The notes: generated by a model from the sequence alone, not told the origin. A DNA stretch of 64,000 bases from Hoeflea marina (GCF_003182275.1 NZ_QGTR01000009.1:1-64000), one strand, 5' to 3'; numbered from the stretch's first letter, positions 44,459 to 54,091 are shown. Program-made: numbers and translations.

Positions 44459-45304
44459 ATGGGGAGTTTGTTCACGTATATGAACCACGAGGTCAAGAGC
44501 GCCGGCCGAATCCTGGATATCCTTGAATACATGACGACGCTGCGCGACGGGGTCTCGCTGTCGCAGGTGATGCGCGATCTGGGATTTCCCAAGAGCAGCA
44601 CCCATGGCCTGCTCCAGACGCTGATGGCGCGCGGGCACGTGGTCCAGAACAGTGCCGGCAAATACATTCTCGTGGAAGCAAGCCGCCGCGGGTTTCCGTT
44701 CCGGCGCAACGAGGAGCCGCTGGTGGTGCTGGCGATGCCGTTCATGCAGCAACTGCGCGACCGATGCGGCGAGACCGTGCTGCTGGCCACCATGAACGCC
44801 AATTGCGACATCCGACGGCTGGCCAAGTGCGTGAGCCACCATCCAGTGCGCTACGATGTCAACATGGACTCGGCCATCGTGCCCTACTGCACGGCCATCG
44901 GGCGCGTCCTGCTTGCCCACGGCGCGGAGGAAGCGGTCGAGGCATATCTGGCCCGCACCACCTTCCTGTCCTACACGCGGTTCACCGTGACCAACCGTGA
45001 TCAGATCCGCAGGCTGCTCATAAAGGTCCGCCGCGACGGCTACGCCGTCAACGACCAAGAGTTCGTCACAGGCTCAACCGGCCTCGCCGCACCGCTTTTC
45101 GACGCCGGCGGGGAGGCGGTCGCTGCGGTCAATCTGGGCACGCTCACCAGTCGTTACCTTGCCCGCCGCGAGGAACTGTTGCTGATGCTTCGCGACACCG
45201 CCGACCAGATCAGCCAGTCGCTCGGCAGTCTGTCGGAGGATCCGCGGCGCGATCCTGTGGCAGGCCGAGAGCAGGAGCCCCGCCGGGAACCCGATCGGCG
45301 CTGA
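44459..45304 (+). CDS. IclR-family transcriptional regulator of the acylase/ABC operon
   Basis: A 281-residue regulator. The winged HTH lies at about residues 12-70 (VKSAGRILDILEYMTTLRDG, then GFPKSSTHGLLQTLMARGHV). The IclR effector domain covers about 85-260 (CTAIGRVLLAHG, GYAVNDQEFVTGSTGLAAPL). ATG 44459 is used; an ATG at 44480 just before the HTH is possible. It is divergent from the 11-kb operon, so it is the likely specific repressor or activator. Confidence 0.9.
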   Translation: MGSLFTYMNHEVKSAGRILDILEYMTTLRDGVSLSQVMRDLGFPKSSTHGLLQTLMARGHVVQNSAGKYILVEASRRGFPFRRNEEPLVVLAMPFMQQLRDRCGETVLLATMNANCDIRRLAKCVSHHPVRYDVNMDSAIVPYCTAIGRVLLAHGAEEAVEAYLARTTFLSYTRFTVTNRDQIRRLLIKVRRDGYAVNDQEFVTGSTGLAAPLFDAGGEAVAAVNLGTLTSRYLARREELLLMLRDTADQISQSLGSLSEDPRRDPVAGREQEPRREPDRR

Positions 45305-45547
45305 TGTTCCGATCGGACACCCGAGCCACTGCATATCGACGGACGCGCGCAGCGGTCTCGGTCCAGGACATGCATGCTGACACAGGGTGTGCAAAACGCC
45401 GTTCCGCGCGGCCGCAACGGTCGGGGTTGCACCCCCGCCGCGGCGCCGCACCGATCGATTTGCAATGTCGGGACTGCTGCGCTAATAAAACATGATAAAT
45501 AGACACCAGTTTAATCTTTCGGGATCGTCTCCCGGGAGCCACGCTCC

Positions 45548-46447
45548 ATGGCAGCTGCCGCAATGACATTCCAGCCGCGAATGAACAACGACATCAGGGG
45601 GTTTTCGGTGATCGGCGATCTTCATCGGCGAAGCTGGAACGGCATCGTCGCCGATGTCTGGAGCGTGGATTGCGCCCCGTCCGCCGGTGGTCGCTATATC
45701 TCGGCCGACCCGCGCCTTTTCGTCATGCTCGAGGCGCGCGGCGGCCGAAACTGCAACATCCGCATATCTCCCAAAGACATCGGCACGGTGCAGGACTACA
45801 GCCGGCAGGCGATTTCCTATGTTCCGGCCGAGATGGAGCTGTGGGCCGAGGCGCTCGACATCGAGTTCGCCCGCCATCTCGACGTTCATTTCAATGTCGA
45901 TCATCTCGGCGCCCGCCTGCAGCAGGATCTCGATGCACGCCGGCTTTCCACGCCGCGGCTCATGTTTTCCGATCCGCGGCTTCTCGGCCTGGCGCATCTG
46001 ATCGCCGCCGAATGCGCCAATCCGCAGCCGCTCCATGACCTCTATGGCGACGGACTGGCGGTGGCCCTGTTCATCGACCTGATGCAACTGGCGCCGCCGC
46101 CGCCGCGGCGCCGCGGCGGGCTTGCCGGCTGGCAGTTGCGCCGCGCCACCGGCCACATCGAGGAGCATTGCCTGCGCAACATCCGGCTCGGTGAGCTCGC
46201 CGCGCTCGCCGGCCTGTCGCCATCCCATTTCAGCCACGCCTTCAAGGCCTCGACCGGCATGGCCCCGCATCAATGGCAGATGCAGGCTCGTATCGAACGC
46301 GCCAAGACGATGCTGATGAAGGCGGATCTGCCGCTGACCGGGATCGCCGCCGAGACCGGATTTTCCGATCAGGCGCATTTCACCCGCGTCTTCCGCAAGA
46401 CCGTCGGCACCACGCCGGCAAACTGGAAGAAGTCGCGCACCGACTGA
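45548..46447 (+). CDS. AraC-family transcriptional regulator
   Basis: A 299-residue protein with GGGAG 9 nt before its ATG. An N-terminal effector/cupin-like part (1 to about 180) is followed by a proline-rich linker (LAPPPPRRRGG) and a double HTH AraC domain (about 195-297) with IRLGELAALAGLSPSHFSHA and LTGIAAETGFSDQAHFTRVF. It lies 190 bp upstream of the TonB receptor gene in the same direction. AraC regulators next to siderophore receptors often sense the imported siderophore, so it probably activates that gene. Confidence 0.9.
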   Translation: MAAAAMTFQPRMNNDIRGFSVIGDLHRRSWNGIVADVWSVDCAPSAGGRYISADPRLFVMLEARGGRNCNIRISPKDIGTVQDYSRQAISYVPAEMELWAEALDIEFARHLDVHFNVDHLGARLQQDLDARRLSTPRLMFSDPRLLGLAHLIAAECANPQPLHDLYGDGLAVALFIDLMQLAPPPPRRRGGLAGWQLRRATGHIEEHCLRNIRLGELAALAGLSPSHFSHAFKASTGMAPHQWQMQARIERAKTMLMKADLPLTGIAAETGFSDQAHFTRVFRKTVGTTPANWKKSRTD

Positions 46448-46550
46448 AGCAAGGCGCTGTCTTGGCGGCGCTACCAAAAACGCCCGAAAGACGAAGAATC
46501 GCCAAGAATGTTCAATTTCCGGGGATCGCGACAAGCCGAAGCTATAAACT

Positions 46551-46565
46551 TGACATAGATACTCA
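46551..46565 (+). promoter_or_regulatory. Candidate iron-responsive (RirA/IRO) box before the TonB receptor gene
   Basis: TGACATAGATACTCA has the TGA-N9-TCA form of the iron-responsive operator used by RirA in rhizobia. It lies 73 bp before the receptor start and overlaps a possible TTGACA promoter element. The motif is short, so chance cannot be excluded, but the position before an iron-uptake-type gene supports it. Confidence 0.5.
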
Positions 46566-46637
46566 TCTTCTAAGTCAGACACACGGTTCGGGCCGCCTTG
46601 CGGCGGTTCGCACCCTTGGGCCGGGGAAGACAGATCA

Positions 46638-48803
46638 ATGCAGCAAACCACCACACAACCGCGGATGAGGGCGATGCTGATGGCCGGCGTCGCAATCGCC
46701 ACGCTTGCCTTGCCCATGTGGGCCGCGGCGCAGGACGCCGGCGTCACCCGGCTTGACCGCATTGCCGTCGAGGGTGGCGTGGCGGCGGAGCAGGACGGCG
46801 CCGGGCCGGTCGAGGGCTACGTCGCCAAGGCCACCGCCACCGGTTCCAAGGCGGCAACGCCGCTCAAGCTGGTGCCGCAATCGGTCTCCGTCGTCGGCGG
46901 CGAGGAACTCTCCGACCGCGGCGTGGTCAACAAGGTCGATGAGGCGCTGCGTTACACGCCCGGGGTCACGGCCGAGCCCTTCGGCACCGATCCGGACACG
47001 GACTGGTTCTACATCCGCGGCTTCGACGCCACCCAGACCGGCGTGTTCCTCGATGGTCTCAACCTTTTCAGCTACGGCTTCGGGGGCTTCCAGATCGATC
47101 CGCTGGCGCTCGAACGCATCGAGGTGCTGAAAGGCCCGGCTTCGGTTCTCTATGGCGGCGCCAATCCAGGCGGCATCGTCAACATGGTGCGCAAGCGGCC
47201 CTCCGGAGAGCCCTATTTCTACACCGAGATCGGCGTCAACAGCGATTTCAACGCGTTCACCGGATTCGATGCCTCAGGCAGGCTCAACGAGGAGGGCACG
47301 CTGACCTACCGGCTCACCGGCAAGGTCAGCGGCGGCGACAACTATAGCGATTTCTCCGAGGACCTGCGCGGCTTCGTCATGCCGCAGGTCACCTACTCGC
47401 CCGACGCCGCCACCAGCCTGACCGTCTACGGCTATTTCTCGGGACTCGACCAGGTTCACGTCGGCAACGGCTTCTTTCCCTATGAAGGCACTGTCGTCGA
47501 CGCCAGTTTCGGCCGCATCGACCGGGACGCCTTCTACGGCGAGCCCGACATCGACAGCGGCAAGGTGACCCAGAAGATGGTCGGCTACGAGTTCGAGCAT
47601 GAATTCGACAACGGCATCAAGTTCAGCCAGTCCGCCCGCTACGGCACGCTGCACAAGACCGAGTCCGGGCCTTACACCTACGGCTACACGGACGACACGC
47701 AAACGGAATTCAACCGCATCGGTTTCGATGCGACAAGCGACGTCGACAGCATTGCCGTCGACAACCGCGCCGAGACCGGGTTCGATCTCGGCGCCACCAG
47801 CCACACGCTTCTTGCCGGCATCGACTACAGGTACTACCGCCTCGACCATGTCCAGGCCTGCTGCGGCGCCACCCCGATCAGTGTCACTGACCCGGTCTAT
47901 GGCGAGCCGCAGGGTGCCAATTTCGTCTATCTCGACCAGACGCTGACCCAGCAGCAGATCGGCGCCTATGTCCAGGACCAGATCCGCTTCGGCGGCGGCT
48001 GGCTGGCGACGCTGAACGGCCGCTATGACTATGTCGACACGGAATCAGACTCGCAACCGGGCCTTGGGGTCAGCTACACGTCCAACGATTCAGCCCTGAG
48101 CGGCCGCGCCGGCCTGGCCTATGAATTCGACAATGGCGTGACCCCCTATCTGAGCGCCGCCACCTTCTTCAATCCGATCATCGGCGTCAGCGCCACCACC
48201 GCCTTCGTCCCCGAGACCGGCCACCAGTTCGAGGCCGGGGTGAAATATGAGCCGTCGGGCTTCGACGGGATGGTCACGGCATCCGCGTTCCAGATCACCA
48301 AGCAGAATGTCGTCGTCACGGTCGCAGGGCCGCCTTCCAGCCAGGAGCAGCTCGGCGAGGTCCGTTCCACGGGGCTGGAACTGGAAGCCAAGGCCAATCT
48401 GACGAGCAACTGGAAGATCCTCGCTGCTGCCTCCTACACTGACATGGAAGTGACCCGGGACACCAACGCCAGCCTCATCGGCAAGTCGCCGGTGCTGATC
48501 CCCGGACTGCAGGCCTCGCTGTGGCTCGACTATTCGGTGACCCAGGGCAATCTCGAGGGGCTCAGCCTCGGCGCGGGCATCCGCCATCAGGGCGAATCCT
48601 GGGCCGACGTCGACAACACCGCCAAGGTGCCGTCGGCCACGCTGGTCGATGCCGCCATTCGCTTCGAAAAGAACGACTGGACCGCCGCGCTCAACGTCGC
48701 CAATGTCTTCGACACCGTCTACGTCAAGGGCTGCCAGGGACTGCTGACATGCGGCTATGGCGAAAGCCGCACCGTCACGCTGAAGCTGTCGAAGAAATGG
48801 TAA
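46638..48803 (+). CDS. TonB-dependent siderophore-type outer-membrane receptor
   Basis: A 721-residue receptor with GGGGAAG 8 nt before its ATG. Signal peptide MQQTTTQPRMRAMLMAGVAI ending near AAAQ, then the TonB-box region (VTRLDRIAVEG). The plug (about 60-200) shows PQSVSVVGGEELSDRG, VDEALRYTPGV and IEVLKGPASVLYGGANPGG. The 22-strand barrel ends in VTLKLSKKW. Motifs fit the FhuA/FpvA ferric-siderophore group. Ligand unknown. The upstream AraC gene and IRO-like box suggest iron- and ligand-dependent expression; a terminator follows immediately. Confidence 0.92.
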   Translation: MQQTTTQPRMRAMLMAGVAIATLALPMWAAAQDAGVTRLDRIAVEGGVAAEQDGAGPVEGYVAKATATGSKAATPLKLVPQSVSVVGGEELSDRGVVNKVDEALRYTPGVTAEPFGTDPDTDWFYIRGFDATQTGVFLDGLNLFSYGFGGFQIDPLALERIEVLKGPASVLYGGANPGGIVNMVRKRPSGEPYFYTEIGVNSDFNAFTGFDASGRLNEEGTLTYRLTGKVSGGDNYSDFSEDLRGFVMPQVTYSPDAATSLTVYGYFSGLDQVHVGNGFFPYEGTVVDASFGRIDRDAFYGEPDIDSGKVTQKMVGYEFEHEFDNGIKFSQSARYGTLHKTESGPYTYGYTDDTQTEFNRIGFDATSDVDSIAVDNRAETGFDLGATSHTLLAGIDYRYYRLDHVQACCGATPISVTDPVYGEPQGANFVYLDQTLTQQQIGAYVQDQIRFGGGWLATLNGRYDYVDTESDSQPGLGVSYTSNDSALSGRAGLAYEFDNGVTPYLSAATFFNPIIGVSATTAFVPETGHQFEAGVKYEPSGFDGMVTASAFQITKQNVVVTVAGPPSSQEQLGEVRSTGLELEAKANLTSNWKILAAASYTDMEVTRDTNASLIGKSPVLIPGLQASLWLDYSVTQGNLEGLSLGAGIRHQGESWADVDNTAKVPSATLVDAAIRFEKNDWTAALNVANVFDTVYVKGCQGLLTCGYGESRTVTLKLSKKW

Positions 48804-48842
48804 CTTGACACCTGTAATCATCTTATAGTCAACCAGGGCAAC

Positions 48843-48872
48843 GGGAGCGGCGCGAGCCGCTCCCCGCTTTTT
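48843..48872 (+). terminator. Rho-independent terminator after the TonB receptor gene
   Basis: Perfect 9-bp stem GGGAGCGGC / GCCGCTCCC with a GCGA loop (48843-48864), followed by CGC and five T residues. A textbook terminator separating the receptor from the ABC exporter. Confidence 0.9.
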
Positions 48873-49155
48873 GCAGCGGCAGACAATCGCGTGGCCATCG
48901 CGCAACAGTCGGAGGGCTGGTATGACGGGCTGTCTCGAAGCGGTCATCCGCACGTGACGCGCCCGACGACCGCGGCATCCGGATGGCCGGCGAGCGGGAC
49001 GAGGCCGCCGCGATCCGGCAGAAGCGGCGCGAGGACCGCGGCTTCGGCGGCAAGAATCACGTGATTGCAACCTGCTGGCGCCGCTTGACCACCAACGAGC
49101 CGGGCCTGCACTGATCCCGGCTGCCGTTGCAGGCAAACCTGATGAAAGCTACCTG
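48873..49155. other. Intergenic region before the ABC exporter gene
   Basis: With the terminator it makes a 352-bp gene-free stretch. A 43-codon frame from ATG 48982, rich in Arg/Glu (MAGERDEAAAIRQKRRE), is open but has no ribosome binding site, so I do not call it a gene. Nothing else is seen. Confidence 0.4.
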
Positions 49156-50868
49156 ATGCGCGCGCTTGTCTCCCGATTCTTTGCCTATTATCGGCCGCAC
49201 CGACGGCTGTTCCTTCTCGACTTCGGCTCGGCGGTCACGTCGGGCCTGCTGGAGCTCGGCTTTCCCATCGCGGTCAAGCTGTTCATCGACGTGCTGCTGC
49301 CGACCGGCCAGTGGGGCGTGGTGGCCATGGCGTCGGCCGGGCTGATGCTGATCTATCTGGTCAATGGCGGGCTGATGGCGGTGGTCACCTATTGGGGCCA
49401 CATGCTCGGCATCAACATCGAGACCGAGATGCGCCGCAAGGCCTTCGATCACCTGCAGAAGCTGTCCTTCGGCTACTTCGACAACCAGAAGACCGGCCAC
49501 CTGGTCGGCCGGCTGACCAAGGACCTCGAGGAGATCGGCGAAGTCGCCCACCATGGGCCGGAAGATCTGTTCATCGCCATCATGACCCTGATCGGTGCGC
49601 TCCTGCTGATGCTGTCGGTCAACACCGAACTGGCGCTGATCACCGTGCTGGTGCTGCCGCTGACGGCGTGGCTGACCACCCGCTATGGCGGCCGCATGAC
49701 CCGCAACTGGCACGCCCTTTACGGCCGGGTCGGCGATTTCAACGCGCGCATAGAGGAAAATGTCGGCGGCATCCGCGTCGTCCAGGCCTTCGGAAACGAG
49801 GATCACGAGCGCGGGCTGTTCGACCTGGACAACCAGCGCTACCGCTCCACCAAGCTCGACGCCTACCGCATCATGGCGGCCTCGACGACGCTGAGCTACC
49901 TCTCGATGCGCTTCGTGCAGATGGTGGTGCTGGTCGCCGGCAGCTATTTCGTCATGCAGGAGGAGCTCAGTGCCGGCGGCTTCGTCGGTTTCCTGCTGCT
50001 GGTCAATGTCTTCTTCCGGCCGGTCGACAAGATCAACTCGGTGATCGAGAGCTATCCCAAGGGCATCGCCGGCTTTCGCCGCTATGTCGAGTTCCTCGAC
50101 ACCCATCCCGACATCGCCGACGGCCCCGACGCCCGACCCTGCGGCGATCTCCGCGGCGCCATCCGCTACGACCATGTGCGCTTCGGCTACAGGGCGGGGC
50201 AGTCGATTCTCGAAGATCTCGACCTGTCGATCGAGCCGGGCGAGACGGTGGCCTTTGTCGGTCCCTCGGGCGCGGGCAAGACCACTCTCTGCGCCATGCT
50301 GCCGCGCTTCTATGATGTCACCGGCGGCTCGATCCGCATCGACGGCACCGACATCCGCGCCATGACGCTGAACTCCTTGCGCGGCCAGATCGGCATCGTC
50401 AGCCAGGACGTGTTCCTGTTTTCGGGCTCGGTGCGCGAGAACATCGCCTATGGCCGCATCGGTGCCTCGGAGGCCGAGATCGTCGAGGCGGCGCGGCGGG
50501 CGCGGCTGGAGGATGTCATTGCCGCGCTGCCCGACGGCATCGACACCATCGTCGGCGAGCGCGGCGCCAAGCTTTCGGGCGGACAGAAGCAGCGGCTGGC
50601 AATCGCCCGCATCTTTCTCAAGAACCCGCCGATCCTGATCCTTGATGAGGCCACCTCGGCGCTCGACACCGAGACCGAGAAGGCGATCCAGCTGTCGCTC
50701 GCGGAATTGTCGAAGGGGCGCACCACGCTGGTCATCGCCCACCGGCTCGCCACCATCGCCAAGGCCGACCGCATCATCGTGCTCAACAACGGCCGCATCG
50801 TCGAGGATGGCCGGCATGAGGAGCTGATGAGCCGGAACGGCGCCTACCGGCGGCTCAACCAGGTCTAG
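49156..50868 (+). CDS. ABC exporter half-transporter (fused membrane and ATPase domains)
   Basis: A 570-residue type IV ABC exporter. Membrane domain (1 to about 310) with spans near the N-terminus and LSFGYFDNQKTGHLVGRLTK; nucleotide-binding domain (about 335-568) with Walker A GPSGAGKTT, signature LSGGQKQRL, Walker B ILILDEATSALD and H-loop IAHRLATIAKA. Works as a homodimer exporting lipid, peptide or drug. No strong ribosome binding site precedes the ATG. Its position after a siderophore-type receptor hints at siderophore or lipid export, but a terminator lies between them, so the link is weak. Confidence 0.9.
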   Translation: MRALVSRFFAYYRPHRRLFLLDFGSAVTSGLLELGFPIAVKLFIDVLLPTGQWGVVAMASAGLMLIYLVNGGLMAVVTYWGHMLGINIETEMRRKAFDHLQKLSFGYFDNQKTGHLVGRLTKDLEEIGEVAHHGPEDLFIAIMTLIGALLLMLSVNTELALITVLVLPLTAWLTTRYGGRMTRNWHALYGRVGDFNARIEENVGGIRVVQAFGNEDHERGLFDLDNQRYRSTKLDAYRIMAASTTLSYLSMRFVQMVVLVAGSYFVMQEELSAGGFVGFLLLVNVFFRPVDKINSVIESYPKGIAGFRRYVEFLDTHPDIADGPDARPCGDLRGAIRYDHVRFGYRAGQSILEDLDLSIEPGETVAFVGPSGAGKTTLCAMLPRFYDVTGGSIRIDGTDIRAMTLNSLRGQIGIVSQDVFLFSGSVRENIAYGRIGASEAEIVEAARRARLEDVIAALPDGIDTIVGERGAKLSGGQKQRLAIARIFLKNPPILILDEATSALDTETEKAIQLSLAELSKGRTTLVIAHRLATIAKADRIIVLNNGRIVEDGRHEELMSRNGAYRRLNQV

Positions 50869-50903
50869 GATGAAGGACTGACTTCGTCTGGAGATGCTGT
50901 GGC

Positions 50904-50934
50904 GACGGCACTGCCGTCACGGACAGCTTTGTCC
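50904..50934. terminator. Pair of small hairpins between convergent exporter and ABC permease genes
   Basis: GACGGC/GCCGTC with a 3-nt loop (50904-50918) is followed by GGACA/TGTCC with a GCTT loop (50921-50934). No T-run follows on either strand, so termination is plausible only because the flanking genes converge here. Confidence 0.35.
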
Positions 50935-50980
50935 GGCGCAGGGAGCCGCCCCGCCTGCCGGGCCGCTGTCCGGAGCCGTC

Positions 50981-51991
50981 CTACCGCGTCCGGCGCAGGA
51001 GCGTCGCGACGACGAAGAACGCGCCGATGGAACTCGTCACCACGCCGACAGGCAGTTCCTGAGGCGGCAGCAGCGTGCGGGCCAGCAGATCGCTGCCGAG
51101 CAGCAGGGCTGCGCCGAGGAGTGCGCAGGCCACCGTCAGGCGGGCGTGCAGCGGTCCGGCGAAGGCGCGGGCCATGTGCGGAATCATCAGGCCGATAAAG
51201 CCGATCACGCCGGTGATGGAGACCAGCAGCGCGGTGGAGAAGCTGGCGACGAGGAAGGTCATGTTGCGAAGGCGTGCGACGGAGATGCCGAGGCTTTCGG
51301 CCGTCTGTTCACCGCCGAGCAGCGCATCGAGCCGGCGGTGACGCAGCAGGGCATAGCCGATGACGAATACCGCGCCGACAATGCCGATGGCGATGTTCTG
51401 CCAGGTGGCAAGGCCAAGCCCGCCCATCGTCCAGAACAGCACCGAATGGGCCGCCCTCTGGTCGCCGGAAAAGACCAGGTAATTGGTCAGCGCGGTGAAC
51501 AGAAAGGAGACCGCAAGCCCCGCAAGCACGAGGCGCTCGGGCCCGTAGCCCTGCGCGCGGCGGATCAGGACCAGGACCACCGCGGTTGCGCACATGCCGC
51601 CGGCGAAGGCGGCAATCGGCAGTGTGAGCACTCCGAGGCGATCGCCGATGCGGGTGATGACGGCGACGGCTCCGGCCGCCGCGCCCGCCGAGAGGCCGAA
51701 CAGGAAGGGATCGGCAAGGTCATTGCGCGTCACCGTCTGCAGCAGCAGGCCGATGACGCCGAGGCCCGCCCCGACGGCGATCGCCAGGATGGCGCGGGGC
51801 AGCCTGAGGTCCACGACGATCCGGTCGACGGGGGTGATCACCCCGTCCTCAATCCAGCCGACCGCCCGGGCGATGGATTGCACGACCTGCGAGAGGGGAA
51901 TGACGGTCGGGCCATAGGCGACAGAGGCACAGGCCAGAACCGTCACGGCGGCAATGGCCGCCGTGACTCCGAGAGCAAAGCGGCGGTCCAC
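50981..51991 (-). CDS. BtuC/FecCD-family ABC permease
   Basis: A 336-residue inner-membrane permease with about 10 spans, starting at GTG 51991, 2 bp after the binding-protein stop. Family signatures: RLPRAILAIAVGAGLGVIGL, LLQTVTRNDLADPFLFGLSA, and GVIGFIGLMIPHMARAFAGP. With the binding protein and ATPase upstream it forms a type II importer for B12, haem or ferric siderophores. The cobalamin riboswitch before the operon favours B12, another corrinoid or cobalt complex. Confidence 0.92.
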   Translation of the reverse strand: MDRRFALGVTAAIAAVTVLACASVAYGPTVIPLSQVVQSIARAVGWIEDGVITPVDRIVVDLRLPRAILAIAVGAGLGVIGLLLQTVTRNDLADPFLFGLSAGAAAGAVAVITRIGDRLGVLTLPIAAFAGGMCATAVVLVLIRRAQGYGPERLVLAGLAVSFLFTALTNYLVFSGDQRAAHSVLFWTMGGLGLATWQNIAIGIVGAVFVIGYALLRHRRLDALLGGEQTAESLGISVARLRNMTFLVASFSTALLVSITGVIGFIGLMIPHMARAFAGPLHARLTVACALLGAALLLGSDLLARTLLPPQELPVGVVTSSIGAFFVVATLLRRTR

Positions 51992-51993
51992 GC

Positions 51994-52941
51994 TCAGAAG
52001 GCTTCCGGGTGCAGGGCCCTGGCGATCTTGCCGATGGCCGCGACATTGTCCGGACCGGGGGTCAGTTCCTCGTAGCGCAGCGCCACGAAGCGCTCGTTCT
52101 TGACCGCGTCGGTTTCCTTCATCGCCGGATGGGACTTGAGAAAGTTCAGGAGCTTCAGGTAGCCGGTGTCGTCCTGGTAATCGAGAAGCACCAGGAATTC
52201 CGGGTTGCGCGTCGCCACCGTCTCCCAGTCGGTCGTCCCCCAGCTCGTCTCCATGTCGGCCATGATGTTGTGGCCGCCGGCGGCTGCGATCATGGCGGTG
52301 GGAATGGCGAACTTGCCGGCGGTGAAGGGCTTGTCCTCACCCGAATCGAAGAGAAACACCCGGCTGCCCGTGTCCTTGCCCACTTTCTCCTCAATGCTTG
52401 CGAGTTCGGCCTTCCAGCCCTCGATCAGCTTTGCTGCTTCAGCTTCCCTGCCGAAGATCCTGCCGAGCTTGTCGATGTCGCCGAACAGCAGCTCCATGGA
52501 AGCGGCCGGCCGGGCCTTGTCGAGATGCACGCAGCTTTCGGTCAGCACGAGTGTCTTGATGCCGTGGGGGGCGAGCGTGTCGGGAGTCACGTCGCCGCCG
52601 GGCTTCATGCCGTAGTACCAGCCGGCGAAGAAGAAATCGGGATTGGCCGCCAGCAGGTTCTCCATGGTCGGGTATTTCGGCGCAAGTTCCGGGATGGAGC
52701 CCTGCAGACGCTTGAATTCGTCATCCAGCTTGTACCAGCCGCTGATGCCGGTGACGCCGACCATCGACGGCTGCAGCCCGAGCGCGAACGCCATTTTCGA
52801 CATGTTGATGTCCTGGACCACCGCTCTCGTCGGAGCGCTGTCGAAGGTCAGCGGCGTGCCGCAATTGTCGACCGTCACCGGGAAAGCAAGGGCGGAGGTG
52901 GCTCCGAGCGAAAGGAACAAGGCAAGGATCCTGGTCTTCAT
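51994..52941 (-). CDS. BtuF/FhuD-like periplasmic binding protein (TroA superfamily)
   Basis: A 315-residue protein with signal peptide MKTRILALFLSLGATSALA. N-terminal VTVDNCGTPLTFDSAPTRAV and MENLLAANPDFFFAG are typical of the iron/B12 binding family. Overlaps the ATPase gene by 4 bp. It delivers ligand to the BtuC-like permease. Riboswitch control suggests a corrinoid or cobalt ligand, but a siderophore cannot be excluded from sequence. Confidence 0.9.
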   Translation of the reverse strand: MKTRILALFLSLGATSALAFPVTVDNCGTPLTFDSAPTRAVVQDINMSKMAFALGLQPSMVGVTGISGWYKLDDEFKRLQGSIPELAPKYPTMENLLAANPDFFFAGWYYGMKPGGDVTPDTLAPHGIKTLVLTESCVHLDKARPAASMELLFGDIDKLGRIFGREAEAAKLIEGWKAELASIEEKVGKDTGSRVFLFDSGEDKPFTAGKFAIPTAMIAAAGGHNIMADMETSWGTTDWETVATRNPEFLVLLDYQDDTGYLKLLNFLKSHPAMKETDAVKNERFVALRYEELTPGPDNVAAIGKIARALHPEAF

Positions 52942-53738
52942 GGGTGATTGGCTCCGATGTCAGTGGTGAGTGGAATGTCAAAAACGGTGATCTCGCGGTC
53001 CTCGTGGGGATGGGGAAGCCGCAGCAGGTCGATGCCGAAGACGGATCGGACGGTGGCGCGCGAGAGAGCTTCGGGTGCCGGCCCGTAGGCGACGAGGCCG
53101 CCATGCTGCAGCACCGCGACCTGGGTGGCGAAACGCGGCACGAGGTGCAGGTCATGCAGCACCGCAATCACCGTCAGGTCCAGTTCGGCCACCAGTTCCA
53201 GGAGCGTGCCTCGGGCGCGCGGATCGAGGTGATTGGTCGGCTCGTCGAGAAACAGGATGCGGGGCTCCTGGGCGAGCGCCCGGGCGATCTGGGCGCGCTG
53301 GCGCTCGCCGCCCGACAGCGACCCCATCTCGCGGTTTGCCAGGGCGACAAGCCCGGTGCGCTCCAGCGCTTCCGAAACGAGTGCGGCATGGGCGCTGCGG
53401 GAGAGTCGGCCGGCATGCGGGATGCGGCCCAGTTCGACATAATCGCGCACCTCGATGCGGCGATCAGGCTGGTCGGACTGGCCGACAACGGCGACGATGC
53501 GCGCCCGCTCGGAGGGAGGCATGGCGGCGATCGGCCGGCCCAGCAGGCTGACCGAGCCGGCGCCGGGCAGGGCCATGCCGCTCAGGAGCCGCAGCAGGGT
53601 CGTCTTGCCTGCGCCGTTCGGCCCGATGATCGCCAGCCGGTCGCCGACGGAAATGTCGAGCGAAATGTCCTGGAGGATCGGCTCGCCGGCCGCGGTGGAA
53701 AACCCCAGGGCACTTGCGGACAGAAGGGGGACGGTCAT
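52938..53738 (-). CDS. BtuD/FecE-like ABC ATP-binding protein
   Basis: A 266-residue ATPase: Walker A GPNGAGKTT, signature LSGGERQRAQIARAL, Walker B ILFLDEPTNHLD, H-loop VLHDLHLVPRF. The ATG at 53738 overlaps the DUF1636 stop by 4 bp; the longer frame to 53816 is rejected as it runs through that gene. It powers the B12/siderophore-type importer. Confidence 0.92.
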   Translation of the reverse strand: MTVPLLSASALGFSTAAGEPILQDISLDISVGDRLAIIGPNGAGKTTLLRLLSGMALPGAGSVSLLGRPIAAMPPSERARIVAVVGQSDQPDRRIEVRDYVELGRIPHAGRLSRSAHAALVSEALERTGLVALANREMGSLSGGERQRAQIARALAQEPRILFLDEPTNHLDPRARGTLLELVAELDLTVIAVLHDLHLVPRFATQVAVLQHGGLVAYGPAPEALSRATVRSVFGIDLLRLPHPHEDREITVFDIPLTTDIGANHP

Positions 53739-54091
53739 TGGCCGAGCCCGGCGATGAAGGGAATCCGCGCCAGGGTCTTGCCGCGAAGTCCCGCGGGCCT
53801 TTCGCTTTCCCGGCACCAGCCGTCATCCAGCCCGCGGTACAGTTCGGCGAACGACAGCAATGCCGGGACATCCTCGATCGGATCGATGTCGCCGAACAGG
53901 AAGGAGGCCTTGCCCGGCGCGGTGAAGGCGACGGCAAGCGGCCGCTCGCATCCGGCGAAGCAGGCGACGCTCTCGACGCGGAATCCCTTGCCGGCGCCGG
54001 GTGACGCAAGGCGGGCGGCGAGTTCGGCGCCCGGACGGGTGCCTGATCCGCAGCGGCTGCAGATCGCGATGGCAAAACTTGATTCGGTCAT
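53735..54091 (-). CDS. DUF1636 small cysteine protein, first gene after the cobalamin riboswitch
   Basis: A 118-residue protein. Start at ATG 54091 with GAGGGG just upstream; the longer frame to 54484 runs through the riboswitch and is rejected. Four cysteines in two pairs, C11-x-x-C14 (AICSRCGSG) and C44-x3-C48 (VACFAGCERP), resemble the metal site of thioredoxin-like ferredoxins; DUF1636 proteins are described as predicted metal-binding. It overlaps the ATPase gene by 4 bp. Being first under the riboswitch points to cobalt/B12 homeostasis, perhaps as a metal carrier or sensor; this is inference. Confidence 0.8.
   Translation of the reverse strand: MTESSFAIAICSRCGSGTRPGAELAARLASPGAGKGFRVESVACFAGCERPLAVAFTAPGKASFLFGDIDPIEDVPALLSFAELYRGLDDGWCRESERPAGLRGKTLARIPFIAGLGQ

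Noticed and set aside
45305-45547. Possible gene between iclR and araC
   Set aside because: Only short frames without start signals; the region probably holds the araC promoter.
48982-49113. 43-codon ORF before the ABC exporter
   Set aside because: No ribosome binding site, highly biased Arg/Glu composition and no recognised motif; kept only as a remark.
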